Position numbers and translations under genes: made by a program. Positions 26,268 to 35,697 of a stretch of DNA of 64,000 bases are shown here, one piece after another. The notes under the pieces are model-generated. The model saw only the letters and a program-made list of their open reading frames with translations, had not been told where the DNA came from and made no database searches. This stretch comes from Herbaspirillum sp. SJZ106 (GTDB taxonomy: Bacteria > Pseudomonadota > Gammaproteobacteria > Burkholderiales > Burkholderiaceae_D), in contig NZ_VFNI01000001.1 of assembly GCF_006715495.1 (NCBI RefSeq), forward strand, positions 744,001 through 808,000, given 5' to 3'. How positions within the stretch are numbered: the stretch's first letter is position 1; every line of letters begins with the position of its first letter.

Positions 26268-28049
26268 ATGGCAATCAAAAAAGACAAAGTAGATGTGGTG
26301 ATGGTGGGCTTGGGCTGGACCGGTTCCATCATGGGGATGGAGCTGACCGAAGCGGGCCTGAACGTGCTGGCGCTGGAACGCGGCGACATGCGCGACACCA
26401 ATACCGATACCCCCTATCCGAAGGCGGTCGACGAACTGAAATACTCGGTGCGCGGCGCGCTGTTCCAGGACCTCTCGCGCGAGACCGTGACCATCCGCCA
26501 CGGCGTGGCCGACGTGGCCGTGCCGTATCGCCAGCACGGCTCCTTCCTGCTGGGCGACGGCGTCGGCGGCGCCGGTTTCCACTGGAACGGCATGATGTAC
26601 CGCAACCTGCCGGAAGAGCTGGAAATGCGCAGCCACCACGAGCAGAAGTACGGCAAGAAATTCATCCCCGAAGACATGACCATCCAGGACCATGGCGTCA
26701 CCTACAAGGAACTGGAGCCGTTCTACGATTTCTCGGAGAAGGTGATGGCCGTATCGGGCAAGGCCGGCAACCTCAAGGGCAAGATCGTCGAAGGCGGCAA
26801 CCCGCTGGAAGGCGAGCGCAGCGACGAATTCCCGACCAAGCCGCTGCAATACCAGTACAGCGCCTCGCTGGTCGAAAAGGCCATGCGCGACGTCGGCTAC
26901 CATCCGTATCCGGCGCCGGCAGCCAACGCCTCCGAGCCGTTCACCAACCCCTATGGCGTGCGCATCGGCCCCTGCAACTACTGCGGCTTCTGCGAAAACT
27001 ACGGCTGCTACATGTATTCCAAGGCCTCGCCGCAGACCACCATCCTGCCGGTGCTGTTGAAGCGCAAGAACTTCGAGCTGCGCACCAAGGCGCAGGTGAT
27101 CAAGGTCAACCTCGATGCTTCCGGCAAGCGCGCCACCGGCGTTACCTACATCGACTCGCAAGGCCGCGAGGTCGAGCAGCCGGCCGACCTGGTGCTGTTG
27201 ACCGCGTTCCAGACGCACAACGTGCGCCTGCTGCTGCTGTCGGGCATCGGCAAGCCGTATGACCCGGTCACCGGCGAAGGCGTGGTGGGCAAGAACTTCG
27301 CCTACCAGTACAACGGCGGCATCAACGTGGTCATGCCCAAGGGCACCCAGTTCAACCCGTTCATCGGCACCGGCGCCGGCGGCGTCGGCATGGACGACCT
27401 CAACGCCGACCAGTTCGACCACGGTCCGCTGGGCTTCATCGGCGGCGCCTCGATCCGCCACGTGCGCTACGGCGGCCGCCCCATCAAGCAGACCGGCACC
27501 ATGCCGGGCGAGAAGGTGCCCAGCTGGGGATCGGAATGGAAGGGCAGCGTGCAGGACGCCTACCAGCGCACCCTGACCATCGGCATGTCCGGTTCGGTGA
27601 TGGCTTACCGCGATTGCTACCTGTCGCTGGATCCGACCTACAAGGACGCCAACGGCCAGCCGCTCTTGCGCCTGACGCTGAACTGGAAGGAAAACGAAGG
27701 CAAGATGCTGACCTACATCGCCGACCAGATGGAAAAGGTCGGCCACGCGATGAACCCGGAGAAGGTCGTCAAGGCCGTGCGCAAGACCGGCTCGTCGTGG
27801 GACACCCGCGTGTACCAGTCGACCCACCTGACCGGCGGCGCGATCATGGGCACTACGCCCAAGAACAGCGTGGTCAACAAGTACCTGCAAAGCTGGGACG
27901 TGCCCAACGTGTTCGTCTACGGCGCTTCGGCGTTCCCGCAGAACATGGGCTACAACCCGACCGGCCTGGTCACGGCGCTGGCGTATCACTCCGCCAAGGC
28001 GATCCGCGAGCAGTATCTGAAAAACCCCGGTCCGCTGGTTCAGGCATAA
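26268..28049 (+). CDS. FAD-dependent GMC-family sugar/gluconate dehydrogenase, catalytic subunit
   Basis: 593 residues. The dinucleotide fold is VVMVGLGWTGSIMGMEL at the N-terminus; GDGVGGAGFHWNGMM follows; the C-terminal active-site region contains THLTGGAIMG and VYGASAFPQNMGYNPTG. Four cysteines in PCNYCGFCENYGC (236, 239, 242, 247) resemble the 3Fe-4S site of the Burkholderia FAD-glucose dehydrogenase. It has no signal of its own, consistent with TAT export on the gamma subunit. It oxidises a sugar or aldonate and passes electrons to the cytochrome subunit. Confidence 0.9.
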   Translation: MAIKKDKVDVVMVGLGWTGSIMGMELTEAGLNVLALERGDMRDTNTDTPYPKAVDELKYSVRGALFQDLSRETVTIRHGVADVAVPYRQHGSFLLGDGVGGAGFHWNGMMYRNLPEELEMRSHHEQKYGKKFIPEDMTIQDHGVTYKELEPFYDFSEKVMAVSGKAGNLKGKIVEGGNPLEGERSDEFPTKPLQYQYSASLVEKAMRDVGYHPYPAPAANASEPFTNPYGVRIGPCNYCGFCENYGCYMYSKASPQTTILPVLLKRKNFELRTKAQVIKVNLDASGKRATGVTYIDSQGREVEQPADLVLLTAFQTHNVRLLLLSGIGKPYDPVTGEGVVGKNFAYQYNGGINVVMPKGTQFNPFIGTGAGGVGMDDLNADQFDHGPLGFIGGASIRHVRYGGRPIKQTGTMPGEKVPSWGSEWKGSVQDAYQRTLTIGMSGSVMAYRDCYLSLDPTYKDANGQPLLRLTLNWKENEGKMLTYIADQMEKVGHAMNPEKVVKAVRKTGSSWDTRVYQSTHLTGGAIMGTTPKNSVVNKYLQSWDVPNVFVYGASAFPQNMGYNPTGLVTALAYHSAKAIREQYLKNPGPLVQA

Positions 28050-28060
28050 GGATAACGAAC

Positions 28061-29371
28061 ATGATCAAGCACTATTTCATCGCCGCCTGCGCGGCAGTCA
28101 TGACGCTGTCCGCGGCTGCCGCCTCGGCGCAAAACGCTCCGGCGGACCAGCAGCTGGTCAAGCGCGGCGAGTACCTGGCCAAGGCCGGCGACTGCGTGGC
28201 CTGCCACACGGCCAAGGGCGGCAAGCCCTTCGCCGGCGGCCTGCCGATGGCAACCCCGATCGGCACCGTGTACTCGTCCAACATCACGCCCGACAAGGAG
28301 CACGGCATCGGCAACTACAGCGAGGACGACTTCGACAAGGCCCTGCGCCACGGCATCCGCAAGGATGGCGCGTCGCTGTACCCGGCCATGCCGTATCCGT
28401 CCTACGCCAAGGTCAAGCCGGCCGACGTCAAGGCGCTGTATGCCTACTTCATGAACGGCGTGCAAGCCGATCCGACGCCTAACCGCGGGGTCGATATCGT
28501 CTGGCCGTTGTCGATGCGCTGGCCGCTGTCGATCTGGCGCAAGGTATTCGCGCCGGCCGTCGCAGTTGACGGCGCCGACGACAACAGCCCGCTCATGCGC
28601 GGCAAGTACCTGGTCGAAGGCCTGGGACACTGCGGCGCTTGCCACACCCCGCGCGGCATCGGCATGCAGGAGAAGGCGCTGACCGACGACAGTACGCAGT
28701 TCCTGTCGGGCGGCGTGGTTGAAGGCTATCTGGCCAACAACCTGCGCGGCGACGCGCGCGACGGCCTGGGCAACTGGAGCGAGGAAGACATCGCGGTCTT
28801 CCTGAAGACCGGCCGCAACAGCCACTCCGCAGCGTTCGGCGGCATGGCCGATGTGGTCGCCAACAGCACGCAGTACATGACCGACGAAGACCTGACGGCG
28901 ATCGCCAAGTACCTCAAGTCGTTGAAGCCGGTCAAGGAAGGCGTGGCGCCGCTGGCGTATGACGACAAGACGCACCAGGCGTTGCGCAAGGGTTCCGACC
29001 AGAGTCCGGGCGCGATGGGCTTCCTCAACAACTGCGCCGCTTGCCACCGCAGCAGCGGCAAGGGCTGGACGGAAACCTTCCCGACCCTGGCGCAAAGCGC
29101 GACTGTGAATGCCGATAACCCGGCTTCGCTGATCAAGATCGTGCTGGCCGGCGGCGAGATGCCGTGGACCCACAAGGCGCCCACGCAGTTCGCCATGCCG
29201 GCCTTCGGCAGCCGTCTGTCGGATCAGGAAGTGGCGGAAATCGTCACCTTCATCCGCAACAGCTGGGGCAACAGCGCCGGCGCCGTGAGCGCCAGCGATG
29301 TCGCCAAGGTGCGCAAGGAGCTGCCGAAGCAAGCGATGGAGGCGGGTCCGGCGACTGTCGCCAAGCAGTAA
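28061..29371 (+). CDS. Triheme cytochrome c subunit of the dehydrogenase
   Basis: 436 residues with a signal peptide (cleavage after Ala-Ser-Ala near residue 23) and three CxxCH heme sites: Cys45-Val-Ala-Cys-His, Cys191-Gly-Ala-Cys-His and Cys325-Ala-Ala-Cys-His. The family carries electrons from the FAD subunit to ubiquinone or a terminal oxidase at the outer face of the inner membrane. It follows the catalytic gene by 11 bp and closes the operon. Confidence 0.92.
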   Translation: MIKHYFIAACAAVMTLSAAAASAQNAPADQQLVKRGEYLAKAGDCVACHTAKGGKPFAGGLPMATPIGTVYSSNITPDKEHGIGNYSEDDFDKALRHGIRKDGASLYPAMPYPSYAKVKPADVKALYAYFMNGVQADPTPNRGVDIVWPLSMRWPLSIWRKVFAPAVAVDGADDNSPLMRGKYLVEGLGHCGACHTPRGIGMQEKALTDDSTQFLSGGVVEGYLANNLRGDARDGLGNWSEEDIAVFLKTGRNSHSAAFGGMADVVANSTQYMTDEDLTAIAKYLKSLKPVKEGVAPLAYDDKTHQALRKGSDQSPGAMGFLNNCAACHRSSGKGWTETFPTLAQSATVNADNPASLIKIVLAGGEMPWTHKAPTQFAMPAFGSRLSDQEVAEIVTFIRNSWGNSAGAVSASDVAKVRKELPKQAMEAGPATVAKQ

Positions 29372-29418
29372 GGCGTGTTTTCCTGCAGGCGCTATGTCGC
29401 CTGCGGGAGTGCGAAGAG

Positions 29419-29453
29419 AATGCGGCCTTTCCGAAAGGGGAGGCCGCATTTTT
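29419..29453 (+). terminator. Intrinsic terminator of the dehydrogenase operon
   Basis: AATGCGGCCT pairs with AGGCCGCATT around a 12-nt loop and runs into TTTC. It lies 47 bp after the cytochrome stop. Confidence 0.85.
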
Positions 29454-29479
29454 CATGGGCCGGAATAAGAGGCGCTGAA

Positions 29480-29585
29480 CGACGCCGGGTCCTGACTTTC
29501 GCCAGGACGACGGGGCGATAACTAAGCCTCGTCTCGCATCATACCGTCGTCCCGGCGAAGGCCGGGACCCAGTGTCTTTCGTCGC
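29480..29585. repeat. Composite intergenic palindromic repeat, copy 1 (modules A-B)
   Basis: Module A (29480-29513) contains GTCCTGACTTTCGCCAGGAC. Module B (29547-29585) contains the hairpin TCCCGGCGAAGGCCGGGA followed by CCCAGTGTCTTTCG. The same two modules recur at 41572-41674 in the other orientation. The B hairpin resembles a widely dispersed proteobacterial intergenic repeat. Confidence 0.75.
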
Positions 29586-29600
29586 AAAAAATGGGTTCCA

Positions 29601-29637
29601 AAAACAAACCCCACGCCCTTTCGGACGTGGGGGTTTT
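29601..29637 (-). terminator. Terminator of the sugar ABC transporter operon
   Basis: Read on the minus strand, CCCCACG pairs with CGTGGGG around TCCGAAAGGG, then TTTGTTTTT. It lies 28 bp beyond the permease stop at 29665. The plus-strand side also ends in TTTTC, so it may work in both directions. Confidence 0.82.
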
Positions 29638-29664
29638 CTTCGAGCGAAGAGAGGAAAGGGAATG

Positions 29665-30546
29665 CTACTCCTTCACCGCCCCCGTCATGCCCGACACGTA
29701 GTACTCGACAAAGAACGAGTAGACCACCGCCACCGGCAGCGAGCCCAGCAGCGCGCCCGCCATCAGCGCGCCCCAGTGGTAGACGTCGCCATCGACCAGT
29801 TCGGTGACGATGCCGACCGGCACCGTCTTCACTTCCGAGGAGGAGATGAAGGTCAGCGCGTAGATGAACTCGTTCCACGACAGCGTGAAGGCGAAAATGC
29901 CGGCCGAGATCAGGCCCGGCACCGCCAGCGGCAGGATGATCTTGACCAGGATCTCCCAGCGGGTGGCGCCGTCGATCAGCGCGCACTCTTCCAGCTCATA
30001 CGGGATCGAGCGGAAGTAGCCCATCAGCAGCCAGGTGCAGAACGGGATCAGGAAGGTCGGGTAGGTCAGGATCAGCGCCCAGCGGGTGTCGAACAGGCCC
30101 AGCTTGAACACGATCGCCGCCAGCGGGATGAACAGGATCGACGGCGGGATCAGGTAGGCCAGGAAGATGCCCAGGCCGACCTGCTTGGAGCCCTGGAAGC
30201 GCAGGCGTTCGATCGCGTAGGCGGCGAACACGCTGGCCGCCAGCGAGGCGAAGGTCGATACCACCGACACGATCACGGTGTTGAGCAGCCAGGCCGGGTA
30301 CTGGGTATCGAACAGCAGCTTCTTGAAGTGCGCCAGCGTCGGCGCGATCACCCAGAACGGATTGCCGCTTTGCGACAGCAGCTCCGCATCCGGCTTGAAG
30401 GCGGTGATCACCATCCAGTAGAACGGGAACAGCAGCACGAACAGGAAGATGATCAGCGGCAGGTAGATGGTTACCCAGCGGCGCGGCGTGGATTGGAGGA
30501 AATCCATGCCCTGGGTTTCCATTTGGTCGTCTTTTTTCTTGGCCAT
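29665..30546 (-). CDS. Carbohydrate ABC transporter permease (MalG-like)
   Basis: 293 residues with six membrane segments and the EAA-loop region around ELEECALIDGATRWEILVKI. Family: CUT1 sugar permeases, inner membrane. It overlaps the preceding permease by one base (TAATG), showing coupled translation, and has a strong AAGGAGGTGA site within that gene. It is the last gene of the operon. Confidence 0.92.
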   Translation of the reverse strand: MAKKKDDQMETQGMDFLQSTPRRWVTIYLPLIIFLFVLLFPFYWMVITAFKPDAELLSQSGNPFWVIAPTLAHFKKLLFDTQYPAWLLNTVIVSVVSTFASLAASVFAAYAIERLRFQGSKQVGLGIFLAYLIPPSILFIPLAAIVFKLGLFDTRWALILTYPTFLIPFCTWLLMGYFRSIPYELEECALIDGATRWEILVKIILPLAVPGLISAGIFAFTLSWNEFIYALTFISSSEVKTVPVGIVTELVDGDVYHWGALMAGALLGSLPVAVVYSFFVEYYVSGMTGAVKE

Positions 30547-31445
30547 TATTTGTCACCTCCTTGTTGCCAGCCGCGGCGTTGCAGGCCGAAATACGAGAAC
30601 ATGATGGCCGCCAGCAGGAACGGGATCATGTAGGTTGCCAGCGCAGCGCCTTCGCCCAGCGCGCCGCCCGGGATCGCACGCTGGAACGAGAGCGTGGCCA
30701 TCAGGTGGGTTGCATTGAGCGGACCGCCTCGGGTCAGCACGTAGATCAACTGGAAGTCGGTGAAGGTGAACAGCACCGAGAAGGTCATCACCACCGCGAT
30801 GATCGGGGTCAGCAGGGGCAGGGTGATGTAGCGGAACTGCTGCCACGGCTTGGCGCCGTCGATGGCCGCCGCCTCGTACAGCGAAGGCGAGATGGTCTGC
30901 AGGCCGGCCAAGAGCGAGATCGCCACGAACGGGATGCCGCGCCAGACGTTGGCGGCCACCGTCGACCAGCGCGCGTTCCACGGGTCGCCGAGGAAGTCGA
31001 TGTAGTGGTCGATCAGGCCCATCTTCATCAAGGCCCAGCTGATGACGGAGAACTGGGCGTCATACAGCCACCAGAAGGCCAGCGCCGAGAGGGCGGTGGG
31101 CACGATCCAGGGCAGCAGCACCACGGCGCGGAAGAAGGTCTTGAGCGGCACGTTCTTGTTGAGCAGGACCGCCAGCCACAAGCCCAGCCCGAACTTCAGG
31201 ATGCTGGCGCTGATGGTGTAGAACAGCGTGTTGAACAGCGATAGTTGCGCCAGGGAGTCGCCGAACAGGTAGGTGTAGTTGTCCAGTCCGATGAAGCTGC
31301 CTTCGCCGCCGATCTTGGTGTCGGTGAAGCCGAGCCAGACGCCCAGCCCCAGCGGGTAGGTCAGGAACACCACCAGCAGGATCACGGCCGGGGCCATGAA
31401 CAACATGCCCAGTACGTTACGATTATTCAGGAAACGGGATAGCAT
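30546..31445 (-). CDS. Carbohydrate ABC transporter permease (MalF-like)
   Basis: 299 residues, CUT1 permease with EAA motif SLYEAAAIDGAKPWQQFRYI and the C-terminal segments LTRGGPLNATHLM. I start it at ATG 31445 (MLSRFLNN), which has GAGG 7 nt upstream; ATG 31505 lacks a ribosome site. With the second permease it forms the channel for the sugar or polyol bound by the protein encoded upstream. Confidence 0.9.
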   Translation of the reverse strand: MLSRFLNNRNVLGMLFMAPAVILLVVFLTYPLGLGVWLGFTDTKIGGEGSFIGLDNYTYLFGDSLAQLSLFNTLFYTISASILKFGLGLWLAVLLNKNVPLKTFFRAVVLLPWIVPTALSALAFWWLYDAQFSVISWALMKMGLIDHYIDFLGDPWNARWSTVAANVWRGIPFVAISLLAGLQTISPSLYEAAAIDGAKPWQQFRYITLPLLTPIIAVVMTFSVLFTFTDFQLIYVLTRGGPLNATHLMATLSFQRAIPGGALGEGAALATYMIPFLLAAIMFSYFGLQRRGWQQGGDK

Positions 31446-31518
31446 AATAAGCCTCGGTTGAGTCGCCGCGCCGGATCGCTCCGGGCGGAAAATGCCTGTT
31501 TTCATTTCGATGCGATAG

Positions 31519-31582
31519 CCGGCATCGGCGCCGTGCCGGCGAGCCCTGACAACTCGCCAATCTGACCCGGCGCCGATGCCGC
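31519..31582 (-). promoter_or_regulatory. Intercistronic stem-loop after the sugar-binding protein gene
   Basis: A 14-bp perfect pair, CGGCATCGGCGCCG (31520-31533) with its complement at 31568-31581, encloses a second pair (GCGAG / CTCGC). A further GGCCGGCG-rich pair lies at 31595-31612. It falls between the binding-protein stop (31635) and the permease start (31445), where such structures commonly protect the upstream mRNA and lower permease expression. Confidence 0.6.
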
Positions 31583-31634
31583 CGGACCGATGCGCGCCGG
31601 CCAGGGCCGGCGGCGGCGGTCCGGCCGCAAAACA

Positions 31635-32966
31635 TCAAGCCTTGTAGAAGCGCTTGGCGCGATCGGCCGCGCGGTCGATGGCCTGCTGGATGGTCTTGGA
31701 ACCGCTGGCCGCTTCGGCCACCATATCCACCACCACATAGTCGGCCATGCAAGCCGCCGACGCCTGGCCCAGCGGGCCTTCGTGACCGTGGTCCAGCATC
31801 AGCGATGCCGAGTCGCGGTACACGGTGGCCTTCGGGTCTTCGGTCCAGATCGGGTTCTTCTCGTAGGCCTTGAGCGGCTGGCTGACGTAGCCGATGGATG
31901 CCTTCATCCATGGGTTGTACTGGTCCGGCTCGAACATGAACTGGACGAAAGCCTTGGCCGCGTTCGGATACTTGGTGTGCTTGAAGATCATCATCTGGGT
32001 GATCTGCATCAGCTCGGTCGGCTTGCCGGCGGGGCCGATGGGGAAGTGCGCGTGCTGGGTATCCTTGCCGATCTCCTGCATCTTCGGATCGGTCGAATTC
32101 TTGGCCGCGTAGTACACCGAGATGCCGTTGGCGGTCATGCTGACCTGGCCGTCCAGGTAAGCCTTGTTGTTGGACGGATCCTGCCACGACAGCGTGCCCG
32201 GGACGAAGGTCGCGTACAGCTGCTTGGCGTATTCCAGCGCGGCTTTGGTTTCGGGGGAGTTGATGGCGACCGCGCCCTTCTTGTCGACCAGCTTGCCGCC
32301 GTGCGACCACAGCAGCCAGTGCGCCCAGTTGTTGGCGTCGCCCACCGCCTTGCCCAGCGCGAAGCCGACCGGGGTGTTCTTGGCCTTCAGGGCCTGGCAC
32401 AGCTTCAGGAAGCCGGCGGTGTCCTTGGGGATGGCGTCAAAGCCGGCGGCCTTGATCTGGCTTTCGCGATAGACCAGGGCGTTGCCGATCACGCCCAGGG
32501 GCAGGGCGATCCACTTGCCGTCCTTGGTGCCGTACTTGCGGCAGACGTCGTACCAGCCGCCGTAGCGCTTGCCCAGCGAATCGGCCAGGTCGGTCATGTC
32601 GAGCAGCTTGGTCGGGTATTGCTGCGGGTCGTCGAACCAGCCCAGCACGATGTCGGGGCCGCTGCCCACGTTGGCGGCAACGGCGGCCTTGGGACGGACG
32701 TCTTCCCAGCCTTCGCTGTCGGTACGCACGGCCACGCCGGTCAGTTCGGTGAATTTCTTGACGTTGGCGTTCCACAGGTCTTCGTCGCCCTGCACGAAGC
32801 GCTTCCAGCGCAGTATGCGCAGGGTCGCGCCTTGCTCGATCGGGTACTTGATGCTGTCGGCCGCGGCTGCTCCCGCGGGTGCGGCGAAAGCGTTCATGCC
32901 CACGCTCGATGCGGCCGCGGCGGCGGCGCTGCTTACCAGGAAATCGCGTCTTGTCAGCTTGCTCAT
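31635..32966 (-). CDS. Carbohydrate ABC transporter substrate-binding protein
   Basis: 443 residues, family 1 solute-binding protein. The N-terminus MSKLTRRDFLVSSAAAAAAS is a twin-arginine-like signal. The mature part binds a sugar, polyol or sugar acid: ADSIKYPIEQGATLRILRWKRFVQGDE is the N-terminal strand region, and IGNALVYRESQIKAAGF and WAHWLLWSHGGKL are typical pocket blocks. SD AAGGAGTAGGAGAC is strong. It stands between the ATPase gene and the permeases, flanked on both sides by hairpins. Confidence 0.9.
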   Translation of the reverse strand: MSKLTRRDFLVSSAAAAAASSVGMNAFAAPAGAAAADSIKYPIEQGATLRILRWKRFVQGDEDLWNANVKKFTELTGVAVRTDSEGWEDVRPKAAVAANVGSGPDIVLGWFDDPQQYPTKLLDMTDLADSLGKRYGGWYDVCRKYGTKDGKWIALPLGVIGNALVYRESQIKAAGFDAIPKDTAGFLKLCQALKAKNTPVGFALGKAVGDANNWAHWLLWSHGGKLVDKKGAVAINSPETKAALEYAKQLYATFVPGTLSWQDPSNNKAYLDGQVSMTANGISVYYAAKNSTDPKMQEIGKDTQHAHFPIGPAGKPTELMQITQMMIFKHTKYPNAAKAFVQFMFEPDQYNPWMKASIGYVSQPLKAYEKNPIWTEDPKATVYRDSASLMLDHGHEGPLGQASAACMADYVVVDMVAEAASGSKTIQQAIDRAADRAKRFYKA

Positions 32967-33103
32967 GTCTCCTACTCCTTCGGTTGAAAGTGGAACGGAC
33001 CGCTATGGTGCGGATTGTTGTTCTGATGCTGCCTTGCCGATGACTGATTGCTAAAGATGATGCGGGTGTGCTGCTTTGCTTGGTTGCTGCGGTAATGCCC
33101 AGA

Positions 33104-33132
33104 CCATGCCGGCCACGATCTGGCCGGCATGG
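33104..33132 (-). promoter_or_regulatory. Perfect 11-bp stem-loop between ATPase and binding-protein genes
   Basis: CCATGCCGGCC pairs with GGCCGGCATGG around a 7-nt loop. It begins 8 bp after the ATPase stop. There is no T-run on the minus strand, so it probably stabilises or processes the mRNA instead of ending it. Confidence 0.55.
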
Positions 33133-33140
33133 AAATGGTG

Positions 33141-34226
<1,086 letters not shown>

Positions 34227-34487
34227 GCAATTGCTCCTCGTGTATATCCTCGTTTTCGGCGCTGCGGGCGTCCTTGTGGGAGCGCCTGCGACGACTTTCT
34301 TCTATTTGCAGGGATGCCGCCCGTTATGCCATCTTGCCTGTGGCGGCATGCGGGGATCTGAGACGTCCCCTTTACACTTTCACCGGCGGCGCTGGTTTGC
34401 CCCCGGTGCTGCAGCTGCCGGACAGCTTGCGGCCGCCGGCGTGTCTGGCGACTCCCGTGCGCCCTGGCGCGCGGGAATTGTCTCTTG

Positions 34488-35456
34488 CTATTTTTTGTTG
34501 TCTTTCTTGCCTTCGACGACCACGTAGGATGGGCGTCCGGTGCGGTCCCAGTCGATCAGGTTCTGGGCTGCCTTGCGGCGCAGTTCGCACGCGGCGACGT
34601 CGGAGTAGAACGCCGCGTGCGGCGACAATAGCACACGCTTGTGTTGCACGATAGCCGATGCCGTCGCCGGCGGTTCCACCGGCAGCACATCCAGCGCCGC
34701 GCCCTTGAGCCGGTTCGAATCCAGCGCCGCCAGCAGGTCGTCGATATTGACCAGGCCGCCGCGCGCGGAGTTGACCAGGTAGCTGTTGGGCTTGAGCAGG
34801 TTCAGCACCGAGGCGTCGATCATGCCGCGCGTCTCGTCGTTGAGCGGAGTGTGCAGCGAGACCACGTCGGCCTGCCTGAACAGCTCTTCGCGGCCCACGC
34901 GTTCCACGTAGGCGGGGAAGTCGCCGTCGATGATATGCGGGTCGTAAGCGATGACGCGCTTGAACACGTTGCGGCTGATGTGCGCCATGCGCTTGCCGAT
35001 GCGGCCCAGGCCGATGATGCCCAGCGTCATCTCGGAGGCGCGCGGGATGATGCCGGCAGTGGTGTAGTGCCATTCGCCGGCCTTCACGGCACGGTCGTAG
35101 ACGGTGATGTTGCGGATCAGGTCCAGCGCCATGGCCAGCGCATGCGTGGCGACTTCGCCCACGCCGTAGTCGGGCGAGTTGCCGACCCACACGCCGTATT
35201 TGGCGGCGTCTTCGGTGTTGATGGTGTCGAAGCCGGCGCCGTAGCGGCTGGCGATGCGGATTTCAGGGCGCGCCGCGAACACCTTGGCGTTGACCGGCGC
35301 GTATTGCACCAGGAGGCCCTGGCATCCTGCGGATGCGGCGATGACTTCCTCCTCGGTGCGGCATTGCGCCGTCACCACCTCGACGCCGGCAGCCTTGTAC
35401 AGCGCCAGCTCCAGGTCGACGTCGGGGAAGTCATAGTCGGTGATCAGTACTTTCAT
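34488..35456 (-). CDS. D-isomer-specific 2-hydroxyacid dehydrogenase
   Basis: 322 residues of the phosphoglycerate-dehydrogenase/CtBP-like family. NAD-binding motif GLGRIG near residue 147, catalytic Arg in NSARGG, Glu in LPVEPP and His in SPHAAFYS. It oxidises a D-2-hydroxyacid or reduces the 2-oxoacid. I start it at ATG 35456 (MKVLITD) with GGAG upstream. It lies between the sugar-acid dehydratase and the sugar ABC genes, fitting reduction or oxidation of a sugar-acid intermediate. Confidence 0.88.
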   Translation of the reverse strand: MKVLITDYDFPDVDLELALYKAAGVEVVTAQCRTEEEVIAASAGCQGLLVQYAPVNAKVFAARPEIRIASRYGAGFDTINTEDAAKYGVWVGNSPDYGVGEVATHALAMALDLIRNITVYDRAVKAGEWHYTTAGIIPRASEMTLGIIGLGRIGKRMAHISRNVFKRVIAYDPHIIDGDFPAYVERVGREELFRQADVVSLHTPLNDETRGMIDASVLNLLKPNSYLVNSARGGLVNIDDLLAALDSNRLKGAALDVLPVEPPATASAIVQHKRVLLSPHAAFYSDVAACELRRKAAQNLIDWDRTGRPSYVVVEGKKDNKK

Positions 35457-35634
35457 TGCTTCGTCTCCATGATGGTTGTCTCGGTCCCACCTTGATGCAA
35501 TTACGTCTGTCGCTGTTTCCTCGCCGGTTGCGTCGGCCTGTGGCTCTGTCCGCAACCGCTTGGATGTATTTCTGTTTCTATTTCAGGCGTTTCCGATCCA
35601 ACCGTTTATCCAAAAGGTGTTTGATGTATCTCTA

Positions 35635-35682
35635 CGCGGGCGCCGGGTGGCGCTTCTGGCGTCGCCTGCCTTGGCGCCCGCG
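35635..35682 (-). terminator. Hairpin after the sugar-acid dehydratase gene
   Basis: CGCGGGCGCC (35635-35644) pairs with GGCGCCCGCG (35673-35682), 16 bp past the dehydratase stop on the minus strand. No T-run follows, so read-through into the dehydrogenase gene is likely. Confidence 0.5.
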
Positions 35683-35697
35683 GTGTTGCTTAGTGAC

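Noticed and set aside
26190-27989. 599-codon minus-strand frame opposite the FAD dehydrogenase
   Set aside because: Antisense shadow; the plus strand has full GMC motifs and operon context.
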